Source: Marsupella aquatica (Eukaryota > Marchantiophyta). From it: DNA of 64,000 nt. The stretch spans positions 2,604,001 to 2,668,000 of the forward strand of contig OZ316891.1 of the NCBI GenBank assembly GCA_973895155.1, in the 5' to 3' direction. The first letter of the stretch is position 1. Each line of letters opens with the position of its first letter. The notes under the pieces were generated by a model. That model did not search any database, was not told the origin of the DNA, and saw nothing but the letters and a program-made list of their open reading frames with translations. Positions 1-12,185 of this stretch are shown here, piece after piece. The translations under genes were made by a program, and so were the position numbers.

Positions 1-2005
1 CTGCTCTATTTTGATGTATTTTTGGGTCTTCACAGTTCCCATTCAGCTTGTATTTCTAAAAGTGATTGAGGCTGTATTTACAAGACCTTGGTGCACAATT
101 AAAACACAAGCTAGGGTAACTCTCAATATATCAAGTGGGTAACTTTCAAGAAAATAAGTTCATGAATGGGCATTTACCAGACCTTGGGGCACAATTAAAA
201 CACAAGCTCTGGTAACTTTCATTATAAAGTGGGTAAGTCTCATTATAAAGTGCACAAGTTCAGGAATGGGCTTGAGCTCCACAACAGGTGACAAGTGCTT
301 CACCTTTTAATGGCAAGTCCTATAAAGAGCTTTGGTAACTCTCATTATAAAGTGCACAAGTTCAGGAATGGACTTGAGCTACACAAAACGTCATAGGTGC
401 TCCATCTTTGATTGGCAAATGCTCCACCTGTTTTGGTGAGAAAATGTTCATGGTAGGACAAGAATGAAGAGTAGTGAGAGAGGGAATGGGACTTTTATAT
501 GGGCAGATGTGATTTAAGTTTTTTCCTGGTCTCCAAGATGTTGATCAGGGCCATATGTTCCTGTTCACTTTATAAAAACTTGGGGGTACTTTCAACCTTA
601 CTCTCAACTTAACCTGTTACCCATCATACATGTATAGGATATTTCAACCTAACCTGTTATCTATCTTACATGTATAGAATAATGATGGGTTGGGCACAGG
701 GCTCCTCAGTGCAGTGGAAGAATCCTTGCTCAACAATGAAGCACTTGCTTGGGCACCATCTAACTCCTGGAAGAGGCTCTAACCTTGTGACTGGAAAGTG
801 AAGAAAGCTGACTGGCAGTAGTCACCAAGCTTTTCTGAGCACTATGGGAGTTCAGACGCTTTTCTGAGCACTATGGGAGTTCATACTGGAACCCCAGCCC
901 AGACCTTCATTACAGTATGGAAATGTGTATGGGGAAAAGTTGGCTATCATGACATTCCAGGCAGGAGGTTATGGAGATAGCAGAGACCTCCAGAAGTGGT
1001 TACTCACCAGTAACCTTTACTTTGGACCAAATCTATTGAATGGAGTGGGGGCCAATCTCTTTTGGTACACCTTACCTTCATCCCTGTAAACCCACAGCTG
1101 CCACTGCAAAAGGGGCTCTATCTCTAACCTGCCACTATTCATTAGCCGAGGGAGGGCCGAGGCAAATAGTAGACCTATCCTGCAGGCTCTCCCATTTGCC
1201 AAGGCAAGGGCCGAGGCAAATAGCAGACCTATCCTGCAGGCTCTCCCCACTCACTTCTCATCATATGACCTTCATACCGTGAAATCATTTTCTCACTAGT
1301 TCTTTAAAAATGTGATCTATTTCCATTTGCTGAGCATAGATCTGGATGAGATCTACATTGATATCGTGAACTAACGAGATGACATCAATACTCTAAATAC
1401 ATGATTACACTTTATGTCAAAAACAATGGCATTCGCTGCCCGGCCTGAAAAGCGACCGGGAATGTCAAAATTGGTCTAGGACGATGATATCGTTGATAAT
1501 ATTCTTAAAGTGGCTTTACAAGACATCCAGGACCCAGTGATTTGTTTTTTCATTCTCTCTCACATTGGATGCGTCCTTTTTTCATTTTCTCCGATATATA
1601 ATCTGGAGAGAGTAATGAGGATACTGCTTCAATTGGCTTTCCAAGCACAGGGGGGCCATTCAGGGTTGGAGTCTGGTGGCCCATTCAAGTTTGGGGTCTG
1701 ATGACTTGTTGGCCGAGACAACAAAGTATTACTTTTACAGCATTCTCCTTACTTTGGAGGGCTTTGTTTTACAGTGGGAGAAATTCAAAAGTAAGAACCT
1801 GATGAGGCTCTGAGAGAGATAGCCTCCTAACAAAAATGCCTTGTAATCTACATCAAGTGTGATACCTAGAGAGCGCACTTGCTCGAGTAAGAACTTACTG
1901 TCAAGTCAGTGGGCAACTCTAAAGTAGAACATTACGACCTGAGTAGTTTGTCACAAAATTGTCTTCAAAAGAAGGGTGGGGCCGACTGGTGTCTGTTTCG
2001 ACTTC
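1..2005. other. Gene-free repeat-containing flank downstream of the oligopeptidase gene
   Basis: I see no coding sequence here. Three local repeats are visible. A degenerate unit of about 97 bp occurs around 86-390, with shared blocks at 86 and 181 and again at 246 and 346. A 26-bp block is duplicated at 829-854 and 858-883. A block of about 40 bp is repeated with 54-bp period at 1154 and 1208. The last 250 bases probably hold the 3' UTR of the minus-strand gene that ends at 2006. Confidence 0.6.
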
Positions 2006-5000
2006 TCATAAAACACCCTTTCGTCTCAAAAACGCATCTTGAGATGGCGCCCTCCCTAGAAAATCCTCCAAGATTTCAATCCCATCTTTGCAAGCTCCAG
2101 GCTGCAAAACCTACACATCACACAGAACAAATGTCAAATTAAGATGCTACTTAAAAACTTAGAGCAATCAAACTTCTCAGTCAAAGCAGCAACTATGTTC
2201 ACGACCAGCTTATAAGATGTGATATAAGTTGCATACTCGCAAGGCCCTGGAGGATGCAACGTACCTTGTCCCTGTACTCCCTGCCTGTAATTCTGCTAAG
2301 AATGTTCCATTTAAACTTTGTTGCAAACATGTCCGACGAGTACACCTGAGCCAAGTAAACGAAGCTTAATTAACGCATCCTCTTTTAACCGGTTGCCTGA
2401 AGAAAATGATCATGTAGTGCCGTGTAAACAAAACCTGTATGCCAAAAAAGGTACATCGCAAGAGTGACTCACCTCACTCCACAAGTAACCATAATATCCT
2501 CCATCATAACCCCCCACTAGGTGGCTAAACGATGCACCAAAATTCGTTCCATCATCCATTTGAATGCCCTCCATCACCTGCATCCAGTCAAAGTTCCTTC
2601 AGGTGGTCTCATATAGTAGAAGCCTCTGTTCAGAAACATACCCCTGGATCTCGTCCTTGCTCTAGTCTATATTGAAAGAGTATAGACTACACCAACGTAT
2701 CCAGTTGAGAGCTATCCCATTTTGCGCTATATGAACTAACGACACCATGGAAATCAAAATGCATTCACAGTTCTTCTGGATCATTAGAAAACGTAGTGGT
2801 TCAGTAAACACATACCTCAGAATGTAATTCTCTCAGGAGAGCAGTTGTGTCTACGTTATTGGTAGTATGAATTGCTTGGTCAAAAAGTCCTGTGGTGTAA
2901 AGAGTACACACAGGGCAAACACCAGTCAAGAGATATCCCACGAACCAGATCAATTTCATATACAGCTAGGATTTGCTTCTAAACATGTGGTAAGCAAAAT
3001 TAAACTAATAATGCAGCCCATTTAGATAACCAACGTCCATTTTCAGCATCAGGCATTATCGTTCAGTCTAGCACATTTAAATGAAAAGTATCGTTTGAGA
3101 CACCCCGGAGACATTGAACTGACCACAATCGGCCGGAACTCGTATGACGACCATTACATACCAAGGAGCACTTGGCGCTTCGTGAGAATGGCTGAATAAG
3201 ATCGTCTCTTTTTCGACAATGCTTGGCAATATTCACCAGGGATAGGTTGTTTAATATCCTGTAAAAATCCACGAACAACTCAATCAGATTGAACTTGCTT
3301 TTCAGAAGGACTTTTGTGTGTACACGGTCCTTATAATATAAGACAGGCAAGTCAAAACTCCCACTGAGTAAGATTGCTATGAGTTCGTTTTTGAATTCCC
3401 TTAAGAGTAAATCCCAGATTAACATTTAATAGGTGCACGATAGATTTATATCAACACAAACCTTGTAGTACCCACTCATCAATTTCAAGGCTGGGGCCTC
3501 AAAGCACCTGCAAAACCAGCGAGAGAAGCTCAAGACCTTACAGAGTAGAGGCTAAGAACTTGGGCCCACCACAGGAAATCACTCTAGACAACGCAAGTTG
3601 GAGAAACTGTTTCAAAATAACATTTTTCAACCCTGATATGATCAACTTTCTCCAAGAATGGGATCGACTCAAGACATGAAATTGAAGATTATACCAGTTC
3701 TCCAGCATTTGACTAGGAGCCTCCACAAAGTCGTCTTCGCCTCGGAGACCACTGAACCTTACAAAGGATGACCGGCTGCAAATATGATGCATCTGCAAAT
3801 TCAAATAATTCTACTGTGATGAATATTCTCATTGATTTCTAAGTTAGCACGTAGGACTCTAGACGTACGTGTAAAGTGATACACCGGATAGAACAAGACT
3901 TCACTGAGTGCTACGTGTTTTAAAGGGGACTTTAAAAATGGGTCTCCTTACATAAAAAAATTCCATTAGCTAGTAGAAGACATGACAGACATGTGTAACA
4001 AAGCTCTTTGATGACGCGAAATTCAAACTCTCTCGAATAACAGAACCATTAAGCCCCAAGGACTCGACAAACACAGTGCTAATGGGTACAGGACAAACTG
4101 CGATGAATTTAGACGATATCAGTTTTCCCTCCGCCAAACTGAGAAATGACTTACCACATGCCCAAACTCATGAACGAAATTCACCACCTCCTCATGGGTT
4201 AACAATGATGGCCCCTTCGTTGGCTTTGTAAAGTTGGCAAGCATCGCAACTACTGGCAACTGCGCACTTTTTGTAGGATGTTGCCGCAGAGTTAGGTAAT
4301 ACATACATCAGCCAAGACTGGAGGTGTCAGGCACAAATAGAGTCCACTCAACATGACAAATACACTTACTTTTGGAATCAGAATTAAGCTTGCAAATTTC
4401 CTCATTTCTGAAGGCTATATATTCCAGTTTACGACAGCTACCAAATCAGACTATGCAGATCCTCATTAAAACTACTCAATTTGGAAGCCGTTATGTACCT
4501 GTCGTGTTCCGTTTCCTCGCACACAGCCTGACTGAAGCGAGCAAACACACGTCTGGGAGTACTTTCCGTTTCTACAATGTACATTGAAGATATTTATTAA
4601 GTCACTTACATTGATTACGAGCAGCTGATTGACAACAGAGCCCTTCAAACTCTCAAATTCACCATTACAGTTCAACAAAGGACAGTTCAAGCATTGCAGA
4701 CTGTCACCGAGGGTCATCATATGAGGCATTTCATTGGTAATAAAATGTGTTTCTATCTCAGACACCGTACCTGGGATAGAGATCAAGATAAAAGTAACCC
4801 ATCAGCTCTCCAGTCTCCGCATCCAAAACAGCAAAGAGCTGCACTTCGGAATCCCAGACTTGTGGTCTTTCCAACCCTTTGAATCTAAGACCTGCCAAGA
4901 TTATTCAATTCAACGATTGAGCATGACATTGAAAAAAAGACCACTAATTGCATACTTGTGCAGAGCCCAGACAATTAAACTAGTCAAATGTTCAGCCGAG

Positions 5001-8000
5001 AGAACTTTAAGGATGTGTATCACCCCTCTACAGCCTTACCTAATAGATCCTGGTAGATCTTGAAAAGACCTCGTCTGACTACCTCCATGGGGAAATACAG
5101 CTTCACTTGGGTGAAGTCCACTTTGAGTTCAGACTCTTCCGCTTTGCAGATATAGTATCTTAGGTCAGCCATTGTGAATTCGTCACTTCCCTCCTCGGCT
5201 TTCTGAGAAAATGTCCAGCAAACGTTTTATGCTTGTCATTGAAGAAACAGCCAAAGAGATTACTTCCTGAACTTGGCGAAAAGAAAGAATAAAGTCAACT
5301 AATCACAATCAGCACCTTCATTGCCTTCAGATTTCTCAGCTCTATTCTGGCCAGTCCTGACATCCTTTCTGATATACTTTCCAAAAACTCTTTCACCTGC
5401 GAGAGCCATAAAGCCGGTCAGATCCTGACTTGAAACTTAAAGAAATCCCAGCAACAAAGCTCAAATAAAATATATGATATCCTTGTTCGAATTATATCTT
5501 CCTTGAGTTACAGACATAGAATTTCCAAATACCACTTCCTTACACCTTTTCAGGAGTCTTGGCCATGCGGATTGAAGTCGCATACTCTGCATAATTTTTG
5601 TAGCCAAGCAACTGAGCCATTGAATGTCTCATTGCTACCTGCGATGTCACGTGACACCGTTTAGTTTTAATAATCCATGTGAGTTATGGCGAATGTGCCG
5701 ATAGGTTTGAATAAAAGGCCCCAGCATGCTCGATCAACAAGAATATCAAGAAAAGCAAGAATGGGGGTTAAACGTGGAAGTTGAGACCTGCTACCATCTA
5801 AACTGAGCACAGTAATAGGATAGAAACTTGACCACGTCCTACAGGAGGGGACTAATATCAGTTGGCAATATACATACCACTTTCTCAAGAATTGGGACAT
5901 TCTCCTTCATACATCTCTTGTCATAGGCAGTGCCCACTACCCGCCTCGTGGCTCCGACCTGTATATGGCGCAAACGTCAGCAAAAAGTGGTTTGTCCACT
6001 CATATCTTCCCATTCTTAGTGAGACAGTCTTACGAGGTTGTGCCATAACTTGACGTCAAAGTCAAAAACAAACCTTGCATCTCTCCATAATGGGGGCATA
6101 GTGAGGATACTTCAGACTAACTTCCAGCTTCCCATCTTTTCCCTTCTTCAGGCCCTGTGAGAATGAAAACAGATAAAGTTGTACAGAAGTTAAATTGAAT
6201 TCTCCTCAGAGTTAATCCATAAAGACAATTATATCAATGTTCACCCATTTGTTGATGCTTATTGAGGTAAGATGAAGCTACAACACACGCGTTCGACAGT
6301 CCAGGACCATCAAATTAAGGAAGACAAAATATCTGCCTTGAAAATTAGCATTCCAACCTTAATGAAATCAGCTGGAAGTCCTTCCAGTTCAGCTTCCGTG
6401 AAATACAACCGGAGATTCTCCTCCTCTAAGTTTTGCTGAAACATTCTGGAATGCTCTTCAATACTTGAGTTCAAAAAGTTTATTTCGGCCCTTGCTTCCT
6501 TGCCAAGATTTATGCCCAGACGCTCAAAATCTCTGATCTACAAGCATCGTGATTGCCCCTGGTTAGAACGAAGGATTGGTTACCGAACTAGATTATTACT
6601 GAAGAGAATACCGAGAAGTAAGACGAGAAAGATTGTACGGAAACTTGCAGATTCTAGAAAAGGTAAATCTTACCAATCGGTTCACATAGCGTTCAGCTTC
6701 GGGCCCTAATGGCTCCTGCTTCTCTGCAAACGCTTTTACTGCAAGATACACGTCTTCCCGCATTCTGTTCAAACAGTAAATATTTGTCAATCACTGCTCA
6801 AATTTAGCACACACTGCACGTCAAGAGGGCACGAATCAACTTTGTAAGCAGAGATACAAACAAGTAGTGATAGTTAGTTCTATGCCATAGCCTTGAAGAG
6901 TAACAGATACAGAATAAACATTTACATACAACACAACGTTCGCTTATTTCAAAAAGTCAAAGGAAAGAGCAATTTGTCATGCTGGAGTTCCCCCTATACT
7001 TCAATAAGTCGGTTGAAATCAACATCTTCGTTGAACAGACAGTTGACTAGATCTACTCTGAGGATAACACTTCTCAAATTGAGCTTGTGATTACATTCAA
7101 TTGTCTAGACAAAATAAATGTTTTCCCGAGGGAAAGCTCTCCATCATAAGTGGCTGATTTACTTTTTCACTTTACAATGTCTGGGGTCGCACTTCAATTC
7201 CGAAGAGCACATCTGCAGAGTGGAGGTACTCAAAATCAAGAAAAAGGTAGAGGACTTCCTACTCATCTGGCTTCATTTCGTATCTCAATTTTCGTGGTCA
7301 AATACAAATAGCGCACTCACACACCGGCCCATTTGGCTTGACTCTCCTCAACCAGGTGCATGGTACTGCCAAGCCTTGATCATCAAGGATATCCTAATGC
7401 TCTCTTCAATGTGAGATTCCCACGGAGTACCCATTCGATCTTTATGGCTCAGTCACTAGAGCCACCCGTTTATTAGCATCACGTCTGCCGGTAACAAATA
7501 CACTATCTCATCCACTCGTTGCCAAAGGTAGCCCCAAGTTAGATCTCGACAACGAGAAGAGAGTTCAGGATTTCTGAGCAAGCAATCGGAGCAAACCTGC
7601 ATCTCGCAATTTGGGTTTCAATCCTCTTTTCAGCCTCAGCACTGGCTTCACGCACATCTTTTGATGCGGCAACTAAACGAGGAAATACACACTCTTGAAT
7701 CTTAGGGAATTCCTCTGCTTCTAGATTTGCCAGTGGAGCAATGACATTCTCATATGTTACCTGCGAAAAAATGAAGTTGTCTGTGAACCAAGTCATCAGA
7801 TTATGACGCAGGATTTCAAAGAATGCGCTGCCGGGCTGTCTCTTAAATCATCCAGGACTGCAGCAGCGATATGAGTCAAAGCAATTGATTGTAGACTGAT
7901 TGTCATACCTCCTCCAAAGGCACTGCTGAGACATTGTCACATACTTGCTTTGATAACGCAACCACGTCATCAGCTTGCTTAAGAATCTCTGAAGGACTCA

Positions 8001-8271
8001 AATCAAATCGAATCTGGATACCAGTGACATCTGCAACCAAAGGAGATGATTGAGATCCAAAGCCATTCATTTTGGTGCAACGAGGGAACAAATGAGGGCG
8101 TCACTGTGGAATTTACACCTAAACTATGAGACACTACAGCTTACCGCTTCCAGCATCAGGGCTCCTTGGTTGGGGGTCACGACGGCCACTTAGAAAAAGC
8201 TGAGAAATCAAAACCACCCCAGCAGCAGCAGCTGCTGCTCCAGCCCATATCACAACTCCAGACTCCTTCAT
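2006..8271 (-). CDS. Thimet oligopeptidase-like M3 zinc metallopeptidase, 20 exons, intact
   Basis: This peptidase would cleave short peptides, such as those released by proteolysis or by targeting-peptide removal. Exons, from the start: 8145-8271, 7909-8030, 7597-7760, 6674-6764, 6358-6537, 6074-6154, 5878-5958, 5546-5638, 5316-5396, 5040-5202, 4771-4891, 4499-4571, 4155-4259, 3695-3792, 3462-3507, 3162-3258, 2816-2889, 2473-2577, 2265-2345, 2006-2110. They sum to 2088 nt (695 residues), close to the usual family size of about 700. The zinc site HEFGH is at residues 489-493. The third ligand is Glu518 in [11 protein letters not shown], 29 residues after the first His, as in the family. The substrate-loop motif [13 protein letters not shown] is present. 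Residues 1-25 include a hydrophobic, alanine-rich segment that could be a membrane anchor or leader, followed by Arg-Arg. The start was chosen because it opens this leader and joins exon 2 in phase. All introns are GT..AG. Family assignment is strong; cellular location is inference. Confidence 0.93.
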
Positions 8272-8721
8272 CTCCGATCAGCCACTTCACATTCAAAGAA
8301 GTGAATGGCCTTGTAAACTTGAATTGCCAGCTACTGCTGCTGCTCCCTACATATCATGTGCGTCCACAACACATGACCAAATCCAAGTACAGCTCGTAAT
8401 TCATTCTTTGGTGCTCAATCCCGTTGCTCCCTAATTCACCAGGGATGATGTACCATCGGTATTTGCTCACACCTCCCTGCACGTTATACCCAGCAAAATG
8501 TTGTTCATCAAATATCTAAAACCCTTCCGAATTTACTGTCTCGCCCTGCAGTACTACCCCTTTGCCCTAAACTCTTGTCTATGAGACGTTGAACGTTTGG
8601 CTTGAATTGGGTTGGGTGGGAAACACCGAATGCTGAAGGGAATGCCTACCTGGGAGGCGCTGTGGCAATCAGAGCCTGAAAACGAGATATCATTGTGGAG
8701 CGTGTCCGTAAAATGACAAAC
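8272..8721. promoter_or_regulatory. Upstream region of the oligopeptidase gene
   Basis: This must hold the 5' UTR and promoter of the minus-strand gene starting at 8271. A CAG/CTG-rich inverted stretch lies just inside the first exon (about 8219-8243), with a weaker echo near 8330-8345. I could not place a convincing TATA box. Confidence 0.35.
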
Positions 8722-8970
8722 CAGATTCACTTAAGACGGGCAAACCTCAAGAAGGGCGGCTGCTTCGTAAAAGTACAGCGCCGGATGAGCAAAAGATTGG
8801 AGGGAGCCACTTCAGAATGATATAGATCGGTCCCGCATTTCATCAGATTCACTTGAGATGAGCAAGCCTCAAAGAGGACGGCTGCTTCATAATTATACGT
8901 ACTGTGCCTGATGAGCAAGATTTAAGAGAGCCACTTCAGAATAATGTGCTGTACCTCGGTCCCGCATTTG
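8722..8970. repeat. Tandem duplication, 122-bp unit, two copies
   Basis: Copy 1 starts at 8722 and copy 2 at 8844. Both begin CAGATTCACTT and end GGTCCCGCATTT, with scattered substitutions between. It lies upstream of the oligopeptidase gene, so it could carry duplicated promoter elements. Confidence 0.8.
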
Positions 8971-9084
8971 CTGTCCTGCTGCAGTTAACCATTGTTTCCC
9001 AAGCTCCCTCGATGGCTCATCGTGATTGCATAATGGGCACCAATTTGAAACAACCACGTTGGGAGAGAAAACTATCTCCTAGTG

Positions 9085-9605
9085 AGACTCAAACTATAGC
9101 ACTAATAAGCAGAGTTTTATGGGCTGAAACTTTTTAGACATAAGATTTTTATGGGGCTTGTATTTAGGTAGGGCGAGTCAAACTACTAATAAGCAGAGTT
9201 GTGTTATGGGGCTTGTATTTAGGTAGGGCGAGTCAAGCTATAGCACTAATAAGCAGAGTTTTATGGGCTGAAACTTTTTAGACATAGATTTTTATGGGGC
9301 TTGTATTTAGGTAGGGCAAGTGAAACTATAGCACTACTAAGCAGAGTTTTGTTACGGGGCTTGTATTTAGGTAGGGCAAGTGAAACTATAGCACTACTAA
9401 GCAGAGTTTTGTTACGGGGCTTGTATTTAGGTAAGGCGAGTCAAACTATAGCACTAATAAGCAGAGTTTTATGGGCTGAAAGTTTTTAGACATAAGATTT
9501 ATATGGGCTTGTATTTAGGTAGCCCCTAACTCCTTGCTTCCTGGCCATAAAAACATTTTAGACATGAGATTTTATGGGGCTTGTATTTAGGTAGCCCCTA
9601 ACTCA
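9085..9605. repeat. Degenerate tandem array with GGGCTTGTATTTAGGTAG core
   Basis: At least six copies of a unit that includes GGGCTTGTATTTAGGTAG, then ACTATAGCACTAATAAGCAG, then a TTTATGGGCTGAAAC/TTTTAGACATAAGAT block. Two adjacent units near 9300-9425 are almost identical. The third block is missing from some units, so the array mixes short and long units. Open reading frames across it are by-products of the repeat. Confidence 0.85.
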
Positions 9606-9973
9606 GACCATAAAACATTTATGGACTTGGCCCTGCCTCAGTCATGGTGTTGTTTGGACACACCCTACTGGAGCCCAGTACATGTTATAGTGAGTTTAAG
9701 CTACTTGTAAGATGACGTCCTGGAGAGAATATTAAGGGTGATATGCCATGAGTTAGGCCACAATTAAGGGTGCCCATTTAGGGCCGTGCACTCTATTCAT
9801 GGATGAAACACCAGGCGAGACACGGAGCAGCACTGCCCAAGGTGAGCAAAAAAGAGTCACCCTGAGTTCTTTGCCAGCCTGTGTTTTATTTTCTGCACTG
9901 TTGTGTGTAGGCAGATGTAGAATGTTGCCATGGGAAATGGAAGTGAACTAAAGTCACCATACCTTGATATAGC

Positions 9974-10181
9974 ATGTTCATTCTATTACATGCCTATTTT
10001 GACTTATCTAAAATTATTGAAATGGGTAGACATTTTAACTTAACTAGTTTATAAAAAACAAGTATTGAAGAATAATTATGTTCATTCTATTACATGTCTA
10101 TTTTGACTTATCTAAAATTATTGAAATGGGTAGACATTTTAACTTAACCAGTTTATAAAAAACAAGTATTGAAGAATAATT
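9974..10181. repeat. Near-perfect 104-bp tandem duplication
   Basis: Copy 1 is 9974-10077 and copy 2 is 10078-10181. Only about two differences are visible (for example TGCC/TGTC near the start and ACTAGT/ACCAGT), so the duplication is recent. AT-rich and non-coding. Confidence 0.9.
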
Positions 10182-10765
10182 ATAAGAAAGTTAATGCACA
10201 TATTTTTAAAAATTAGAAAAGTATAATATTTGAAGACATGTGCATTAATTTCAAGGTATTAGTCAATGTACTTGTATAAATAGAGCAGCACTTTATGATT
10301 CAATTCAAAGAGAAGAGTGTGAATTACTAAACTTTGTTTTCTAAAACTTTTGCCTCTATTTGGGGCTCTCTATTTAGGTGACACTTGTTCATCAATAAAC
10401 CATGAATAATGTAAATTCTATAACTAATCTTATTTATAAATCTGCAACTATAAACTAGAGTTGGGGCCTACGCTTCTGGAGTGAAACCTCTAGACCATAA
10501 CTCCATGGTTCATCATGTGGAATGATGAGAAAACTGATGTCTATGATGTATGTCATGTCAAACGATAATCATGGTTGCTTTTTGTTATGATTTCTATTTA
10601 TATTAAAAACTGATCTCTATGGCCCTACCATATTATATGTACATAAGTGGGATGTAGGATAGACAAACTAGGGATGTGCATAGAAAAGAGTATTATGGTA
10701 TGTTATGTCTAATTATTAAAATGATGATATGCATGATAATTTTTTTATCATTTCATTAACCTTCA
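10182..10765. repeat. Dispersed repeat, possible LTR-like fragment; related copy at 45.0-45.3 kb
   Basis: It contains a TATA-like TGTATAAATAGAG at about 10273, then GAGTGAAACCTCTAGACC near 10480 and TATGGTATGTTATGTC near 10697. The last two blocks recur in reverse orientation at about 45180-45260, so this is a dispersed repeat. A short related piece lies at about 15600-15630. The TATA-like box upstream would fit an LTR, but I found no flanking duplication or primer-binding site. Confidence 0.45.
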
Positions 10766-11360
10766 AAATATGTGAATAAAGAATATATTTTGATGACATT
10801 TTTATTGTCCTCCCCGCTATTCACGTTCAAAGAACGGGTAGTCGAGGCTAGTGGCATATAAGGTGCACTCATCAATGAATAGTGTACTAGTTGCTTGGTT
10901 GAAGGGTCAAACCTTCTCTCATGCAGGTAAAAAAATATGCCCCTCAAAATGCTAAGAAAAATAGGAGGAGACCTACTACAAATGAAGGACATTAAAAAAG
11001 TTAAAGGGGCTGCCAAAAATGACTAACTTCTAAATAATACATAGCTAAAGCATAGACTAGGCCAAATGAACATAAAAATACATTTCAATCAAACTGAATG
11101 AGACAAGATAGACAAAGAGTGTCCCGCCTTATAGCAGCCTCAAATTTTGGTATTACATTAAGGCATTTCTCATACAAATGTATTCTCGAGTATTTTTGGA
11201 CCCCTCTAGTCAAAAAAACAATTCTTGTTCATCTTAATTTATTTTTCCCCTCTAAAAAACATTAAAGTTTGCATTCTACCCCAGAATAAGCAATGTTTGA
11301 AAAACATTTGAAGACAGCAACTGCAAAGTAATGATTATTTGTTGCACAAAACTTTCATGG
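10766..11360. other. AT-rich intergenic DNA
   Basis: No gene or clear repeat structure seen. The short open reading frame at 10756-11016 on the minus strand has no recognisable features. Confidence 0.4.
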
Positions 11361-11367
11361 CAATCAT

Positions 11368-11715
11368 TAAAAAATAGCAATAGTGTCACATGTCAAATTT
11401 GTACACAATAACACACTTATGAATCCACCCAGAAAAAATAATGTCCGAAAATAATTTGAAGATAATAACTACAAAATAATGACTGTTCATTGCAAAACTT
11501 TCATGGTAGTCCTTAAAAAATAGTAACACTGTCACATATCAAATTTGTGCACAATTACACACTTATGAATCCACAAAGTTAAAAATAGTAACACTATCAC
11601 ATATCAAATCTGTGCACAATTACACACTTATGAATCCACAAAGTTAAAAATAGTAACACTATCACATATCAAATTTGTGCACAATTACACACTTATGAAT
11701 CCACAAAGTTATCCA
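11368..11715. repeat. Tandem array, 65-bp unit
   Basis: Three close copies begin at about 11516, 11581 and 11646 (AATAGTAACACTATCACATA ... ACTTATGAATCCACAAAGTT). Two more diverged relatives lie near 11370 and 11440. The array ends in shortened partial units at about 11705-11725. Confidence 0.85.
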
Positions 11716-11749
11716 CAAAGTTCTATAGTTTCATGAATCCAGAAAATTA

Positions 11750-11880
11750 AACAAAGTTCTTGTGAATGAGATCTATTTATATTTATCAAGGTAAAAAATC
11801 AAAGGACTCTGGTGGGGAATTGAACCCCAAACTGTATGTATATACAATACTCCAAGCAGAGTAACCCCCCCTCTCTTCTT
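11750..11880 (-). mobile_element. tRNA-derived SINE head (candidate)
   Basis: Read on the minus strand there is a B-box match, GGTTCAATTCC, at 11816-11826. An A-box-like TTACTCTGCTTGG lies at 11852-11864, about 26 bp upstream, which is close to tRNA spacing. The rest does not fold as a functional tRNA by eye. The 3' end and target duplications were not found. Confidence 0.4.
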
Positions 11881-12185
11881 TCCTTCCCATTCACTTCACA
11901 CACACACACAAATTATACATTGAATATATTTATTTATCTACATTGAATATATTTATTTATTCTCTCACTCTCATCTATAAACTTACCCTATCATAAACAT
12001 TAAATAAAAGAACATTAAGTAAAAGATGATAGATACTTCCTGTATTACTTACTTGACACTCAGTTTTAGCCATCTCCATTGCATCCACTTACAGAGGATC
12101 TTGGCTTAGTCTTGACCTTGACAAGGCTCTTTCTTAAGAGTGTTGTGCAGCCTTTAAATTTGATCCTTTATCTGCATCAATATAA

